Shown here: in pieces, positions 30,525 through 39,145 of the stretch
Layout: each line of letters starts with the position of its first letter
Numbering within the stretch: the stretch's first letter is position 1
Origin: CATQHW01 sp964618015
GTDB taxonomy: Bacteria > Spirochaetota > Spirochaetia > SZUA-6 > Bin103
Assembly (NCBI GenBank): GCA_964618015.1
Contig: CAZTZA010000004.1
Span: forward strand, 1 to 64,000
Length of the DNA: 64,000 nucleotides
Direction: 5' to 3'
Translations under genes and position numbers: made by a program
Notes under the pieces: generated by a model
The model's input: the letters and a program-made list of their open reading frames with translations, nothing else
The model's database searches: none
What the model was told of the DNA's origin: nothing

Positions 30525-32171
30525 ATGTTCTCTTTAGTCTGCAAATGGCGACGTCAGTTCGCTATTACTGTGGTCGCCCTTTGGGGGGTTCTCATTGGTT
30601 CTGCTTATGCTGATGGGGTACCAGCCCAGGTTACTGTCCAGATAAGTGAGCTTGCCCCTCGTACAGGTTGTGAGACGGAATTTAGGGTTCATGAGTTAGA
30701 CCACCGGACGCTGCCTTCTGGATACCCGATTCAACTATTCGACAGTCATGGCACCGGGATAGCTGCTGGCGATCTCGATAGCGATGGTGACCTTGACTTG
30801 GTGCTTACTAATCTCGAGGGGCCTGCTTCGATACTATGGAACGAGGGTAAACTGAAATTTCGGCACGAGATGCTCCCGATCAGACATTCTCGAGCTGTCA
30901 CCATTATTGATGCTGACGGGGATGGCATCCTCGATATAGCTTTGACGAAAAGTACAGGTCCAATAGAGATTTGGAGCAGGGACACTCTAGAGGAAAATTT
31001 TAAACGGCTTCTACAGCCGATGCCTAGAGAAATAGCTTTTACGATGGCTTGGGGTGACCTGGATAGAGACGGTGATCTTGACCTTGTTACGGCTACTTAC
31101 GACGCTGAGATTGTGAAGAATTTTGGCTTCGGGCATGAGTCGGGAGGTGTCTTTTACCATGAAAGATCCGGGGATCAGTTGCTAAGTAATCGACTATCTG
31201 ATCGTGCTGAAGCCTTAGCGCTTTTATTAGTTGATCTTAATGATGATGGTCAGCTAGACATTCATGTCGGAAACGACTTCGCTTTAATTGATGAGGTCTG
31301 GTTACGTGTCGAAGACGGCTGGTCGAAGGCTATGCCATTTGCGGCGATTAGCCGTAACACGATGAGCCTAGATGCGGGTGACGTGGATGGGGACGGTAGA
31401 GAAGAGTTATTTGTAGCCGACATGAGCCCGTATAGTTTGGAGCTAGCCCGGCACTATCTCACGGTGATGATGAGGATGGCAGAGTTTCCGGGCGAGCAGG
31501 CAGACCAACAAGTGATTGCTAACGTTCTCCTCTTCCGTGGTGCGGATGGAATCTATCAGAACAGGGCATTGAGTGCAGGGGTAGGTTCGAGTGGATGGAG
31601 CTGGTCTTCGAAATTTGGTGATCTAGATCACGATGGGACTCTAGATCTCTATATTGTTAATGGCATGGTCGGGAGCGAACAGTTTCCGTATTTACCAGGG
31701 GGAGAACTAATTGAGGAGAATCAAGCATTCCGAAATATTGGTGACGGTAAATTTGAACCGGTTCCACAATGGGGACTTGGTTCCAAGAGAAGTGGTCGTG
31801 GTATGGGCATGATTGATCTCGACCTGGACGGCGACCTGGATATCGTTGTCAATAATTTAGCGTCCCGGGCACAGTTGTTTGAGAATAGAACCTGTGAGGG
31901 TACATCCGTTCAGGTTGACCTGCATCAGTCGGGGGGAAACACGCGTGCAATTGGAGCAGTCGTTCTACTACACACTAGCGATGGTATCCAGCGACGAGAT
32001 ATCCGTTCGGCGAGTGGATATCTATTTGGAGACCCTCAACGCGTTCACTTCGGTTCGTCTCACGACACACTTCTTCAGGCTCTGGAAGTGCGATGGCCTG
32101 ATGGTGCTGTTTCAACAATTCAAGATCCCCCAACCGATGCACTTGTTTCGGTATATCGCCTTCGCGGATAG
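30525..32171 (+). CDS. Secreted FG-GAP/VCBS propeller with ASPIC/UnbV domain
   Basis: Exported beta-propeller protein of the CRTAC1/UnbV type. The N-terminus CKWRRQFAITVVALWGVLIG with SAYA-DG fits a Sec signal peptide. At least seven Ca-binding DxDxDGxxD loops mark FG-GAP/VCBS blades, for example GDLDSDGDLDLVL, GDLDRDGDLDLVT and IDLDLDGDLDIVV. The C-terminal GGNTRAIGAVVLLHTSDG with VRWPDGAV is the ASPIC/UnbV domain. The ATG sits right after a terminator T-run with no Shine-Dalgarno; GTG 30570 is possible but would lose the signal's positive charges. Such proteins bind ligands or partners extracellularly. It may work with the importer upstream. Confidence 0.88.
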   Translation: MFSLVCKWRRQFAITVVALWGVLIGSAYADGVPAQVTVQISELAPRTGCETEFRVHELDHRTLPSGYPIQLFDSHGTGIAAGDLDSDGDLDLVLTNLEGPASILWNEGKLKFRHEMLPIRHSRAVTIIDADGDGILDIALTKSTGPIEIWSRDTLEENFKRLLQPMPREIAFTMAWGDLDRDGDLDLVTATYDAEIVKNFGFGHESGGVFYHERSGDQLLSNRLSDRAEALALLLVDLNDDGQLDIHVGNDFALIDEVWLRVEDGWSKAMPFAAISRNTMSLDAGDVDGDGREELFVADMSPYSLELARHYLTVMMRMAEFPGEQADQQVIANVLLFRGADGIYQNRALSAGVGSSGWSWSSKFGDLDHDGTLDLYIVNGMVGSEQFPYLPGGELIEENQAFRNIGDGKFEPVPQWGLGSKRSGRGMGMIDLDLDGDLDIVVNNLASRAQLFENRTCEGTSVQVDLHQSGGNTRAIGAVVLLHTSDGIQRRDIRSASGYLFGDPQRVHFGSSHDTLLQALEVRWPDGAVSTIQDPPTDALVSVYRLRG

Positions 32172-32228
32172 AAAGTTGTTTTCTCTGCTATCAATAAGAT
32201 AGACAGAGCTACGGATATTCTAAGAGAA

Positions 32229-33767
32229 ATGGCTAATCGAGAGGGTTCTCCAGCTTTTCGGGGATGGGCAATTCTGATTGCAGCTGGAGTATTGACAGTA
32301 GTGATCGGATTCGTTGTTTTCTTTCGTGGGGCTGACGGAGTTGAACCTAACGCTTGGCGCTCACTTCCTGATGTCCCAGAGGTTGTAGTAGTGAGCTGTG
32401 CCGGCTGTCATGATCCCCCCAACCCGGACGAACTTGCACGGGCTGATTGGTTCCGTTCGCTGGCACGAATGAGATCGATCATGGCGGAGCAGGCAGGGGT
32501 TCAGCTTACAGACTACGATTATTTTCAGGTTTGGAAGTATTTTCGTAATCATTCGCCCGACACCCTACCTATATTGGCTCAAGATCCAGTTGATTCACCG
32601 ATCTTATTCGTTGCGGATTCTATTGCTCCCCCTGAGGGGGTTCCTCCACTAATTACTTCTGTCCAAGCGGTTGATTTTGATGCTGACGGTACTATCGAAA
32701 TCTTGGTCAGTGACGCTCGGCGTAATACAGTTTCAATGATGTCTATGGCAGATGATCGGTGGAAGGAAAAGGTGATTGGTCATATAGCAGCGCCAGCACG
32801 TGCGGAAGTGCACGACCTTGACGGAGACGGAGATCAGGACATTGTAGTTGCATCTCTTGGGATCTTGCCGCCTACCGATGAGTTGGTCGGCAGTGTTGTT
32901 TTGTTAAGGTCGATCTCTGATGGATACCGGACGGAAGTGTTATTAAGTGACGTTGGTCGCGTAGCTGACGTTCGTGTCGGTGATATAGACGCTGATGGTG
33001 ACATGGATCTGGCGGTTGCTATATTCGGTCATATCTCCACTGGAGCGATCGTATGGATGGAGCAGGTTGACGGCGGTACCTTCCGATATCATGAACTTGA
33101 AGCTGTATCCGGGGCTAGCCATGTGCCAATCGTTGACCTCGATGGCGATGGTCTATTGGATATAGTCGCTCTAATATCACAGGCGAGTGAAAAGATCGAC
33201 GTGTTCATGAATCATGGGTTTGGCGTCTTTAAGAAGCGAACGTTATTTCGAGCGCCACCGCCCCTATTTGGATCCTCCGGCATTTCGCCGGTCGACCTTG
33301 ATCAAGATGGGGATATAGACTTCATCTATAGCAACGGTGACGCCTTCGATGTACCTGCGGCTCAGTCAACATCCATGTTACGTCCGTACCATGGGGTCCA
33401 ATGGTTGGAGAACCGAGGTCGACGAGGTTTTGTAAGCCATGATTTGCTCCGCTATTACGGTGCATTCAGTCCAATTCCAGCCGACCTTGATGAAGACGGA
33501 GATACTGATATCGTTGTCACTAGCTTGGTGAATGATTGGGCTGATGAGTCTCGTCGCAGCTTGATCTGGCTGGAGAACGACGGATCCCAGCAATTTACCG
33601 CGCATGGCATCGCGAGTTCTCCGACGCATCTGGTTTCAGCTGATGTTGCTGATATAGACGGAAACGGTCGCTTGGACATAGTAGCTGGTGGTTTGCATAT
33701 GTTCCCGCCGTACAATCGGCTGGGACGTGTGACGGTTTGGGCTAATCAAGGTTCACTAGGCCAATAA
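32229..33767 (+). CDS. Membrane-anchored c-type cytochrome/VCBS propeller protein
   Basis: Exported two-part protein. Residues 11-33 form a membrane anchor or uncleaved signal (WAILIAAGVLTVVIGFVVFF). Residues 57-61 read CAGCH, a complete CxxCH heme c attachment motif, in a short cytochrome-like domain to about residue 110. The rest is a Ca-binding propeller with seven DxDxDG loops such as HDLDGDGDQDIVV, GDIDADGDMDLAV and ADLDEDGDTDIVV. Length 512 aa. It follows the UnbV-type propeller by 57 bases and is probably cotranscribed. Heme suggests an electron-transfer role outside the cytoplasm, for example on a bound sugar or mineral. The partner is unknown. Confidence 0.88.
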   Translation: MANREGSPAFRGWAILIAAGVLTVVIGFVVFFRGADGVEPNAWRSLPDVPEVVVVSCAGCHDPPNPDELARADWFRSLARMRSIMAEQAGVQLTDYDYFQVWKYFRNHSPDTLPILAQDPVDSPILFVADSIAPPEGVPPLITSVQAVDFDADGTIEILVSDARRNTVSMMSMADDRWKEKVIGHIAAPARAEVHDLDGDGDQDIVVASLGILPPTDELVGSVVLLRSISDGYRTEVLLSDVGRVADVRVGDIDADGDMDLAVAIFGHISTGAIVWMEQVDGGTFRYHELEAVSGASHVPIVDLDGDGLLDIVALISQASEKIDVFMNHGFGVFKKRTLFRAPPPLFGSSGISPVDLDQDGDIDFIYSNGDAFDVPAAQSTSMLRPYHGVQWLENRGRRGFVSHDLLRYYGAFSPIPADLDEDGDTDIVVTSLVNDWADESRRSLIWLENDGSQQFTAHGIASSPTHLVSADVADIDGNGRLDIVAGGLHMFPPYNRLGRVTVWANQGSLGQ

Positions 33768-34037
33768 TAGTTTTGATATAGTTTTTTCCTTGAGAAAATC
33801 CATGAACTGGACTGCGAGTAGCAGCTTACCTCTCTTAGGGATTGAGACTGGCGATGAGGCCAATTTTTTTAAATTGATTCAGCGTCAACAGGCATTTCTT
33901 GAGATGTTTGATCATACTCTTCAGACTCAGAGAATAATATTTTGAGCTGATTCGTTTTAAGCGTCCTGAATAATTCTGGATTCTTGTGCAGACTAAGGGC
34001 CTGAGATTATGGTTGAATCACTGACGGAGACAGTCCT

Positions 34038-34610
34038 ATGAGTTGGCAGGAATTCAGAGCAGGTGCGATTCGATATTTCACAGTGCTAGGGGTAATCACC
34101 GCGATCATTGTAATAGTCGCCCTGTTTTCACTACGAACAAAAGTCGCAAGTAAGTTGTATGAGCATCGTGCAGGGCGTAGTGTTGTTGGAGTATGGGAGG
34201 GCGAGCGTGAGTCGGGAACGCTCAAAGACATTCCGTTGATCCGAGCTCGATGGGTGTTCACAGAAAGTAGCTTTACGTTAAATACTGACTACTATTATGA
34301 GGATTCCGGTGCGTGGCAGCGTGTCCACGAGATGCAGGGTGATTATGAATATATTCGGAAAGGTGGTCTAAGACCTTCAAAGGTGTCGTTGAGCAGCGTA
34401 ACTGTGCGGAGGGCCAGCAGCTCCAAAAGTACAGACCCAATTAATCTACGGTATGCGTTACGGCTGGATCCAGTAGATGACACAATGGATAAGTGGAATT
34501 CTCCAAGGATTGAATACCCGGATTTAACCGTTCGTTATTCAAAGGACAGCAAAACCCTGAGCATTGGCACGAATTTGATTGGGGTGGCCAGTTATGAAAA
34601 GGTCGAATGA
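34038..34610 (+). CDS. Small membrane-anchored protein of unknown function
   Basis: I do not recognise this 190-aa protein. A single hydrophobic segment at about residues 14-32 (FTVLGVITAIIVIVALFSL) suggests an N-terminal anchor with the rest outside the cytoplasm. The exported part contains RSVVGVWEGERESG and a run of alternating beta-type sequence (FTLNTDYYYEDSGAWQRV), resembling small lipocalin-like or DUF-type beta barrels that begin with 'GxW'. ATG 34038 has GGAGACAG about 9 bases upstream. It lies 270 bases after the heme propeller; that gap shows no gene. Function unknown. Confidence 0.65.
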   Translation: MSWQEFRAGAIRYFTVLGVITAIIVIVALFSLRTKVASKLYEHRAGRSVVGVWEGERESGTLKDIPLIRARWVFTESSFTLNTDYYYEDSGAWQRVHEMQGDYEYIRKGGLRPSKVSLSSVTVRRASSSKSTDPINLRYALRLDPVDDTMDKWNSPRIEYPDLTVRYSKDSKTLSIGTNLIGVASYEKVE

Positions 34611-34679
34611 TCAGAAAATTCTACCTTAGATCGTTGGATTATAGAGACCTTTGTAGCTTTCTATGGTTATTAAAGCTCG

Positions 34680-35666
34680 TCAACGGATCGTTGTTGGTCT
34701 GATCGGAGTTCCGAGCTCGGACGAACGAATGGCGGCTAGCGCGACCTGCAGTGATTCACGTCCTTCGGTAGCACCAATACTCGGTTGGCGGCCTGTAGTA
34801 ATTCCTTGCAGGAAGTCGGTAATTTCTTCACCGATCGCGTGTCCAAAGCTAGACTTTTCGTAACGACCTTCGTTCACGCAAACTCCCAGTCCCTGATCGG
34901 ATAGGTCTATTCGTGCAGTTCCTCCAGTGCCAATTATCTCTAATTTTATATCTGCACTAGGAATCTCTAATGGCAGTGACCAGCCACTTTCCACACAGGC
35001 TATCGTACCTTTTTCTAGTCGTGCCACCGTAAAGGCGACATCTTCGACATGGTAGCCCTTTGCGACGAGCATGCCACTTCGTGCTTCCGTGTGTACCCTC
35101 AGGAACTCTTGTCCCGTTAGCCAGCGAATAGTGTCGTAGTCGTGGATACCGAGAAAGAGCTGTGCAGAAACGCGGCCGCGCAGGTTTTCCTGTGATGCCC
35201 TACTGGTGATTCGGCGTGCATGTAGACTGATAGGATCACCTAATTTACCGTCATCCAACAGTTGCTTGACGCGTACGTATCGTGGATCGAATCGGACAAT
35301 ATGAGCTACCATCAGTTGTCCAGGAGCGTTCTTTGCTGCCGTGACAATCCGGTCGGCATCCCGAATAGTAGTCGCAATCGGTTTCTCCAATAGCACGTGT
35401 TTCCCAGCATCAAGAGCGATCAAAGTTGGTTCGACATGGTTTGCATCAGGGGTGCAAACGCTTACCGCTTCCACTTCCGGACGGCTGAGTAAATCATCAA
35501 TGCTATTGAACATAGCGGTGCCGACTTCCGATGCAATGGACTGTGCTGAATCAGCGTTCGTGTCGAATACTCCGATCAGTCTTGCGCGAGGTTCTGCGGC
35601 GTAAGCACGGGCATGAATAGCGCCCATATAGCCAACACCGATGACACCGACTCCCACTTTAGACAT
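34680..35666 (-). CDS. Gfo/Idh/MocA family oxidoreductase
   Basis: NAD(P)-dependent sugar or inositol dehydrogenase. The glycine loop reads KVGVGVIGVGYMGAIHARAY. The EKP catalytic-Lys motif is intact (HVLLEKPIATTI). The FLGIHDYDTIRWLTG stretch carries the His/Asp pair of the C-terminal domain. The end IRSSELGTPIRP is typical of the myo-inositol 2-dehydrogenase-like group. Length 328 aa. It follows the TIM-barrel gene by 13 bases on the minus strand, so the two form an operon. A dehydrogenase/glycosidase pair of this type often works on oxidised sugars; the substrate is not known. Confidence 0.92.
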   Translation of the reverse strand: MSKVGVGVIGVGYMGAIHARAYAAEPRARLIGVFDTNADSAQSIASEVGTAMFNSIDDLLSRPEVEAVSVCTPDANHVEPTLIALDAGKHVLLEKPIATTIRDADRIVTAAKNAPGQLMVAHIVRFDPRYVRVKQLLDDGKLGDPISLHARRITSRASQENLRGRVSAQLFLGIHDYDTIRWLTGQEFLRVHTEARSGMLVAKGYHVEDVAFTVARLEKGTIACVESGWSLPLEIPSADIKLEIIGTGGTARIDLSDQGLGVCVNEGRYEKSSFGHAIGEEITDFLQGITTGRQPSIGATEGRESLQVALAAIRSSELGTPIRPTTIR

Positions 35667-35679
35667 CTATTTTTTACTC

Positions 35680-37536
35680 TTATCCGGGTGATACACCGTG
35701 CATATTCCAGTCACCAAGGGTCAAGAGCGGCTGGATTGCCCTATTTTCTTCTAATATTTCTGGTCTCACGTCACGCAGTCGGGCGCATTGTTCTTTAAGT
35801 TCACGCTCGGACAGAGGAGTACCCAACGAAGGTTTTCCGGCTGCGTGCCACCGTTCGATTTCGTCGCGATGGCCTAAGCGGCGTAGTGCGTTCCAGTAGC
35901 CTCGATGGTGGTCTCGCTGGTAACTATCCCAAAAGAATAGGCTTTCGCTACCAGCGTCATAGAGCATCTTAGCCATGCGACGAAACTCTTCTGGTGGCAT
36001 AAACCGTGGCATAACGTTCATAGCCAACCGGCAATTGGTCCCAGATACGGCGTCTGTAAACGGTTGCACTTGCTCTGGTCCACTCCAGGTATCTGTTGGG
36101 ACTGGCAGTGCGTACGGTGCATTACTATATGGCATCAGCGTATCTACCAAGCCTTCTCGGGCCCAAGTTTCTACGTCGATACCAAAAAACAGATTATCTT
36201 CAATCGAACCAAGAATGCAGGCTGAGATTTCAATTGGCTGTCCTCGCGTAATAGCGGCAGCGTTCATCGCTTCGCGAACGCGACGCATAAATATTGTGAG
36301 CATGCTGGCGCGGTAACGCAGCCATTCAGGGTCATCCGGAGGCACGTCGAATGGACTTTTGCCGGCTGATGTTTTGAACCCTTCTACCAATGGCTCCTCG
36401 TAATCCAGGTAAGGTGGTCGGCGATTGTATAATAGAGTAATGCCGTCAACCGAGTAGGATAAGGCCACCTCCTGTAGTACGGATATACAGAAATCCTGAA
36501 CTTCTGAGAACGCGTAAGAAAGCCGGGTTTGATCTCGACCGTCTCGGTCTTTACAACGCCACTCTGGGTGGCGATCGTATAGTCCGTTTGCGAACGCGTA
36601 GTCGAGCAACGGCGGCGGATAGGTCCAGCCAGCCAGACGATAAGCAGCGTGAAATCCAAGTCCCATACTGTGCGCATAGGCAACCGCCTCGCCAAACGGA
36701 TCTATGCCGGCTGCAATCATACGGTTCCACCCTTCGTGCAAATAGCGGTCGTACTTGCGGCCGTAGTCTGGAGGAGTAATTTGGTCAAAGGTGCGGCCGA
36801 TTTTACTAGGATAGTTGAGTAGATCTCCTGATCCGGCCTCCCAATGGATTCGCTCAAAATCACTATCGCGGTACGATTCGAGTTCTTCCCAGATCGACTC
36901 GATAGTGCCGGCCCTTAGTACGTTGCTGATATCCGTATGACCCTGTAGTCGCTTGTTAGATTGATTCGCTCGGTCAGCCTCAAAGAGCAAGGCCTCTTGA
37001 TCGGTGAGAGGTACGAGCTTGATGTAGGCAATCCGCGCCGGAGAATGGTCTCCAAGCTCCGGATGGTCGTTGGTACCTTCGCGCAAGCTGAATTGGGAGA
37101 ACGTGATATGCTGCCCAGTTAGGTCTGCAACCTTCCAGAAAATCTCCTCAAGGCGTCGTCGTTTGAGGTGCCCGCCGGGATCCCATTCGAGGACCACAAA
37201 CGAAGGATCGTCAGTCAATTTTGCTCTGAGCCAAACTACGTCACCACTCGAATTGTGCCAGTCAATCTGACCAATGTCGCTCGGGTGGATACCGATCGAG
37301 ATAGCGTGCAGACCATGTAAATCCAGTGGATAAGTCACATCTGGGGCTCCGGTCTCCGGGTTGACCATAATCATAGTTCCGCAGAACTGGGGGGTCTCAT
37401 ATTCGAGAGTACGCCACGCTCCTCGTTGGGAACGTGAGGTTAGGGCTGTTGGTGGTTTGCAACGGTCCATATCTGAAACATAGATCGGGGACGAAGCAAA
37501 CGCGCGATCGCCGAGCAGGTCAGGTTGAGGAAGCAT
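35680..37536 (-). CDS. TIM-barrel glycoside hydrolase-like protein (GHL10-like)
   Basis: Large protein of 618 aa with an N-terminal beta-rich domain (residues about 30-190; TYPLDLHGLHAISIGIHPSD) and a central TIM-barrel-like domain. The latter reads GIDPFGEAVAYAHSMGLGFH, then HPEWRCKDRDGRDQTRLSYA and SYSVDGITLLYNRRPPYLDY. This resembles the glycosyl-hydrolase-like family 10-type (GHL10) or family 42-type barrels. Acidic catalytic residues cannot be assigned. No signal peptide is seen, so it is probably cytosolic. It is followed by a Gfo/Idh/MocA oxidoreductase in the same operon. Exact substrate unknown. Confidence 0.65.
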   Translation of the reverse strand: MLPQPDLLGDRAFASSPIYVSDMDRCKPPTALTSRSQRGAWRTLEYETPQFCGTMIMVNPETGAPDVTYPLDLHGLHAISIGIHPSDIGQIDWHNSSGDVVWLRAKLTDDPSFVVLEWDPGGHLKRRRLEEIFWKVADLTGQHITFSQFSLREGTNDHPELGDHSPARIAYIKLVPLTDQEALLFEADRANQSNKRLQGHTDISNVLRAGTIESIWEELESYRDSDFERIHWEAGSGDLLNYPSKIGRTFDQITPPDYGRKYDRYLHEGWNRMIAAGIDPFGEAVAYAHSMGLGFHAAYRLAGWTYPPPLLDYAFANGLYDRHPEWRCKDRDGRDQTRLSYAFSEVQDFCISVLQEVALSYSVDGITLLYNRRPPYLDYEEPLVEGFKTSAGKSPFDVPPDDPEWLRYRASMLTIFMRRVREAMNAAAITRGQPIEISACILGSIEDNLFFGIDVETWAREGLVDTLMPYSNAPYALPVPTDTWSGPEQVQPFTDAVSGTNCRLAMNVMPRFMPPEEFRRMAKMLYDAGSESLFFWDSYQRDHHRGYWNALRRLGHRDEIERWHAAGKPSLGTPLSERELKEQCARLRDVRPEILEENRAIQPLLTLGDWNMHGVSPG

Positions 37537-37956
37537 AGCAATAGTCTATGTTCGATCACTGGGCGATAAAAGGGCAGGAATAACTCTTTCTTTACAAATT
37601 CTACACCTTGCTTATCCTGGCAATCCCACTTTCAGACTACTATCGAGCAGAATCTGGTATGTAGTACCTGTCTATGAATTACTAGCATATGGCAAGTCGC
37701 TTTAGGTAGAGATTATCTCTACAAGTAAGTATCAAAAATTAAAACGGCATAGTCCTATAAATTGAGCAGCACCAAGCCTACTCCTATCAAACATTTGGTA
37801 CTGCAGGGACTTTTCTGAGGTTGGCTCTTATTGTTATACACCATCTGGTATCGAAGCGTTTATAGGATAAGAGTCAGGGAAAATGCCTACAGATTATTAT
37901 AAATCGATCCAAGCTCTTTAAAAATCTTTCCTCGAGGGGAGAGAGAACGTCTAGTG
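37537..37956. other. 420-base AT-rich intergenic region
   Basis: No gene or RNA is recognised in this gap. It is more AT-rich than its surroundings and must hold the promoter of the leftward operon that starts at 37536. No clear -35/-10 pair was found on the minus strand. A 17-base palindrome at 37706-37722 is listed separately. The right-hand end is the downstream flank of the enolase-superfamily gene, where no T-tract terminator is visible. Confidence 0.4.
37706..37722. promoter_or_regulatory. 17-bp perfect palindrome, possible operator
   Basis: GTAGAGAT-T-ATCTCTAC is a perfect 8+1+8 inverted repeat in an AT-rich gap, 170 bases upstream of the leftward TIM-barrel/oxidoreductase operon. Its size fits a dimeric repressor site (GntR, LacI or MarR type). 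No second copy was noticed. Confidence 0.4.
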
Positions 37957-39060
37957 TTACTCTCGATCATCACTTGCCAATCGTTCTATCAAAGGTTCGT
38001 TCCATTCAAGACCCAAGCCAGGCCGATCAGACATCTTTATCATACCATCACGGAAGTCAGGCGGAGAGACCAGGTCATCCATCAACAATGCTGGACCCAT
38101 CTCTACAGTCAAACCATTTATGACCGATGCCACTGCTACTGCGCCTAGATGAGCATCACCATGCGGAGCCATCGGTAGGTGGTGGGCGCCGGCATATGCA
38201 GCAATCTTTAGCCATTCGGTGAATCCTCCGCAAACGTTTGGATCCGCCTGGATGAAATGCGCTCCTCGCATGTCGATTAGATCGCGGAATCCCCAGCGGG
38301 TAAACTCGTTCTCACCGGTCGCGATTGGGATTGGCTGTGCTTTCGACAGTGCGGCACTGCCTCGGATGTCGTCAGCCGGAACAGGTTCCTCAAACCAGAA
38401 GGGCTCGTACCGTTCTACCATCCGAGCGAAGCTCAGTGCGGTGGCAAAGTCCCAGCTGTTGTTAGCATCGAGCATGAGGTCGATCTCTGTCCCAACCGCC
38501 TCACGCACAGAACGGACTCGTGCGACATCTTGGCGGAGAGTTACTCCCGACCAGCCGACTTTCATTTTCACTGCTCTAAAACCCAGTTCTACAGCATGTA
38601 ATGCCTCTGTAGCTAATTCGGGTAATCCTTTACCTTCCTGATAGTAACCACCAGCTGCGTATGCAGGAAGATCATGTTGCGCGCCCCCCAAGAGCTTCCA
38701 TGTTGGCTGTCCGGCTACAATACCGCGTAGGTCCCAGAGGGCGTTATCAATGGCGCTCATGGCTCTTATATGATCGCCCTTGGCTACCGGCTTACGCCAA
38801 TTTCCCTGGTACATTCGCTGCCAGATCTTTTCCGGAGCTAAAGGGTCCTGGCCAACAACAACTGAAGATAATTGCTGGATCAGTGCTGGATTAGTGCCGG
38901 GTGCTGGCGCCATCCCAACTGCTCCTTCATCTGTGGCAACCGTAAGCCGAGCGAATCCTTTTCGTCTCGGCTTAGGCGGGTAACCGATAATCCCGTTCCA
39001 GATCCCTGGCTCCTGCTCGCCATAGGTAAAGGAAGTGAGAATGATGTCGGTGATCCGCAT
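37957..39060 (-). CDS. Enolase-superfamily (mandelate racemase/MLE) sugar-acid dehydratase
   Basis: Mg-dependent enzyme that abstracts the alpha-proton of a carboxylate sugar acid, usually dehydrating it to a 2-keto-3-deoxy acid. Catalytic and metal residues are all visible: K-x-K in VKMKVG, Asp in LMLDANNSW, Glu in FWFEEP, Glu in ATGENE and His in MAPHGD. This pattern is close to galactonate- or rhamnonate-dehydratase-like members. Length 367 aa. It lies 85 bases downstream of the fusion gene on the same strand. A 2-keto-3-deoxy acid product could feed the aldolases at 22683 or 57414. Confidence 0.92.
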   Translation of the reverse strand: MRITDIILTSFTYGEQEPGIWNGIIGYPPKPRRKGFARLTVATDEGAVGMAPAPGTNPALIQQLSSVVVGQDPLAPEKIWQRMYQGNWRKPVAKGDHIRAMSAIDNALWDLRGIVAGQPTWKLLGGAQHDLPAYAAGGYYQEGKGLPELATEALHAVELGFRAVKMKVGWSGVTLRQDVARVRSVREAVGTEIDLMLDANNSWDFATALSFARMVERYEPFWFEEPVPADDIRGSAALSKAQPIPIATGENEFTRWGFRDLIDMRGAHFIQADPNVCGGFTEWLKIAAYAGAHHLPMAPHGDAHLGAVAVASVINGLTVEMGPALLMDDLVSPPDFRDGMIKMSDRPGLGLEWNEPLIERLASDDRE

Positions 39061-39145
39061 ATGGACACTCTATCGTTTACCGCTGTCAGACTGAAACCCT
39101 CACACCGATGGTTTTCACCAATGAGTTGAGGTATCGAGGTCTATT

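Noticed and set aside
37537..37956. Search for a tRNA, small RNA or riboswitch in the AT-rich gap
   Set aside because: No T-loop GGTTCGA consensus, no conserved riboswitch core and no terminator hairpin were seen.
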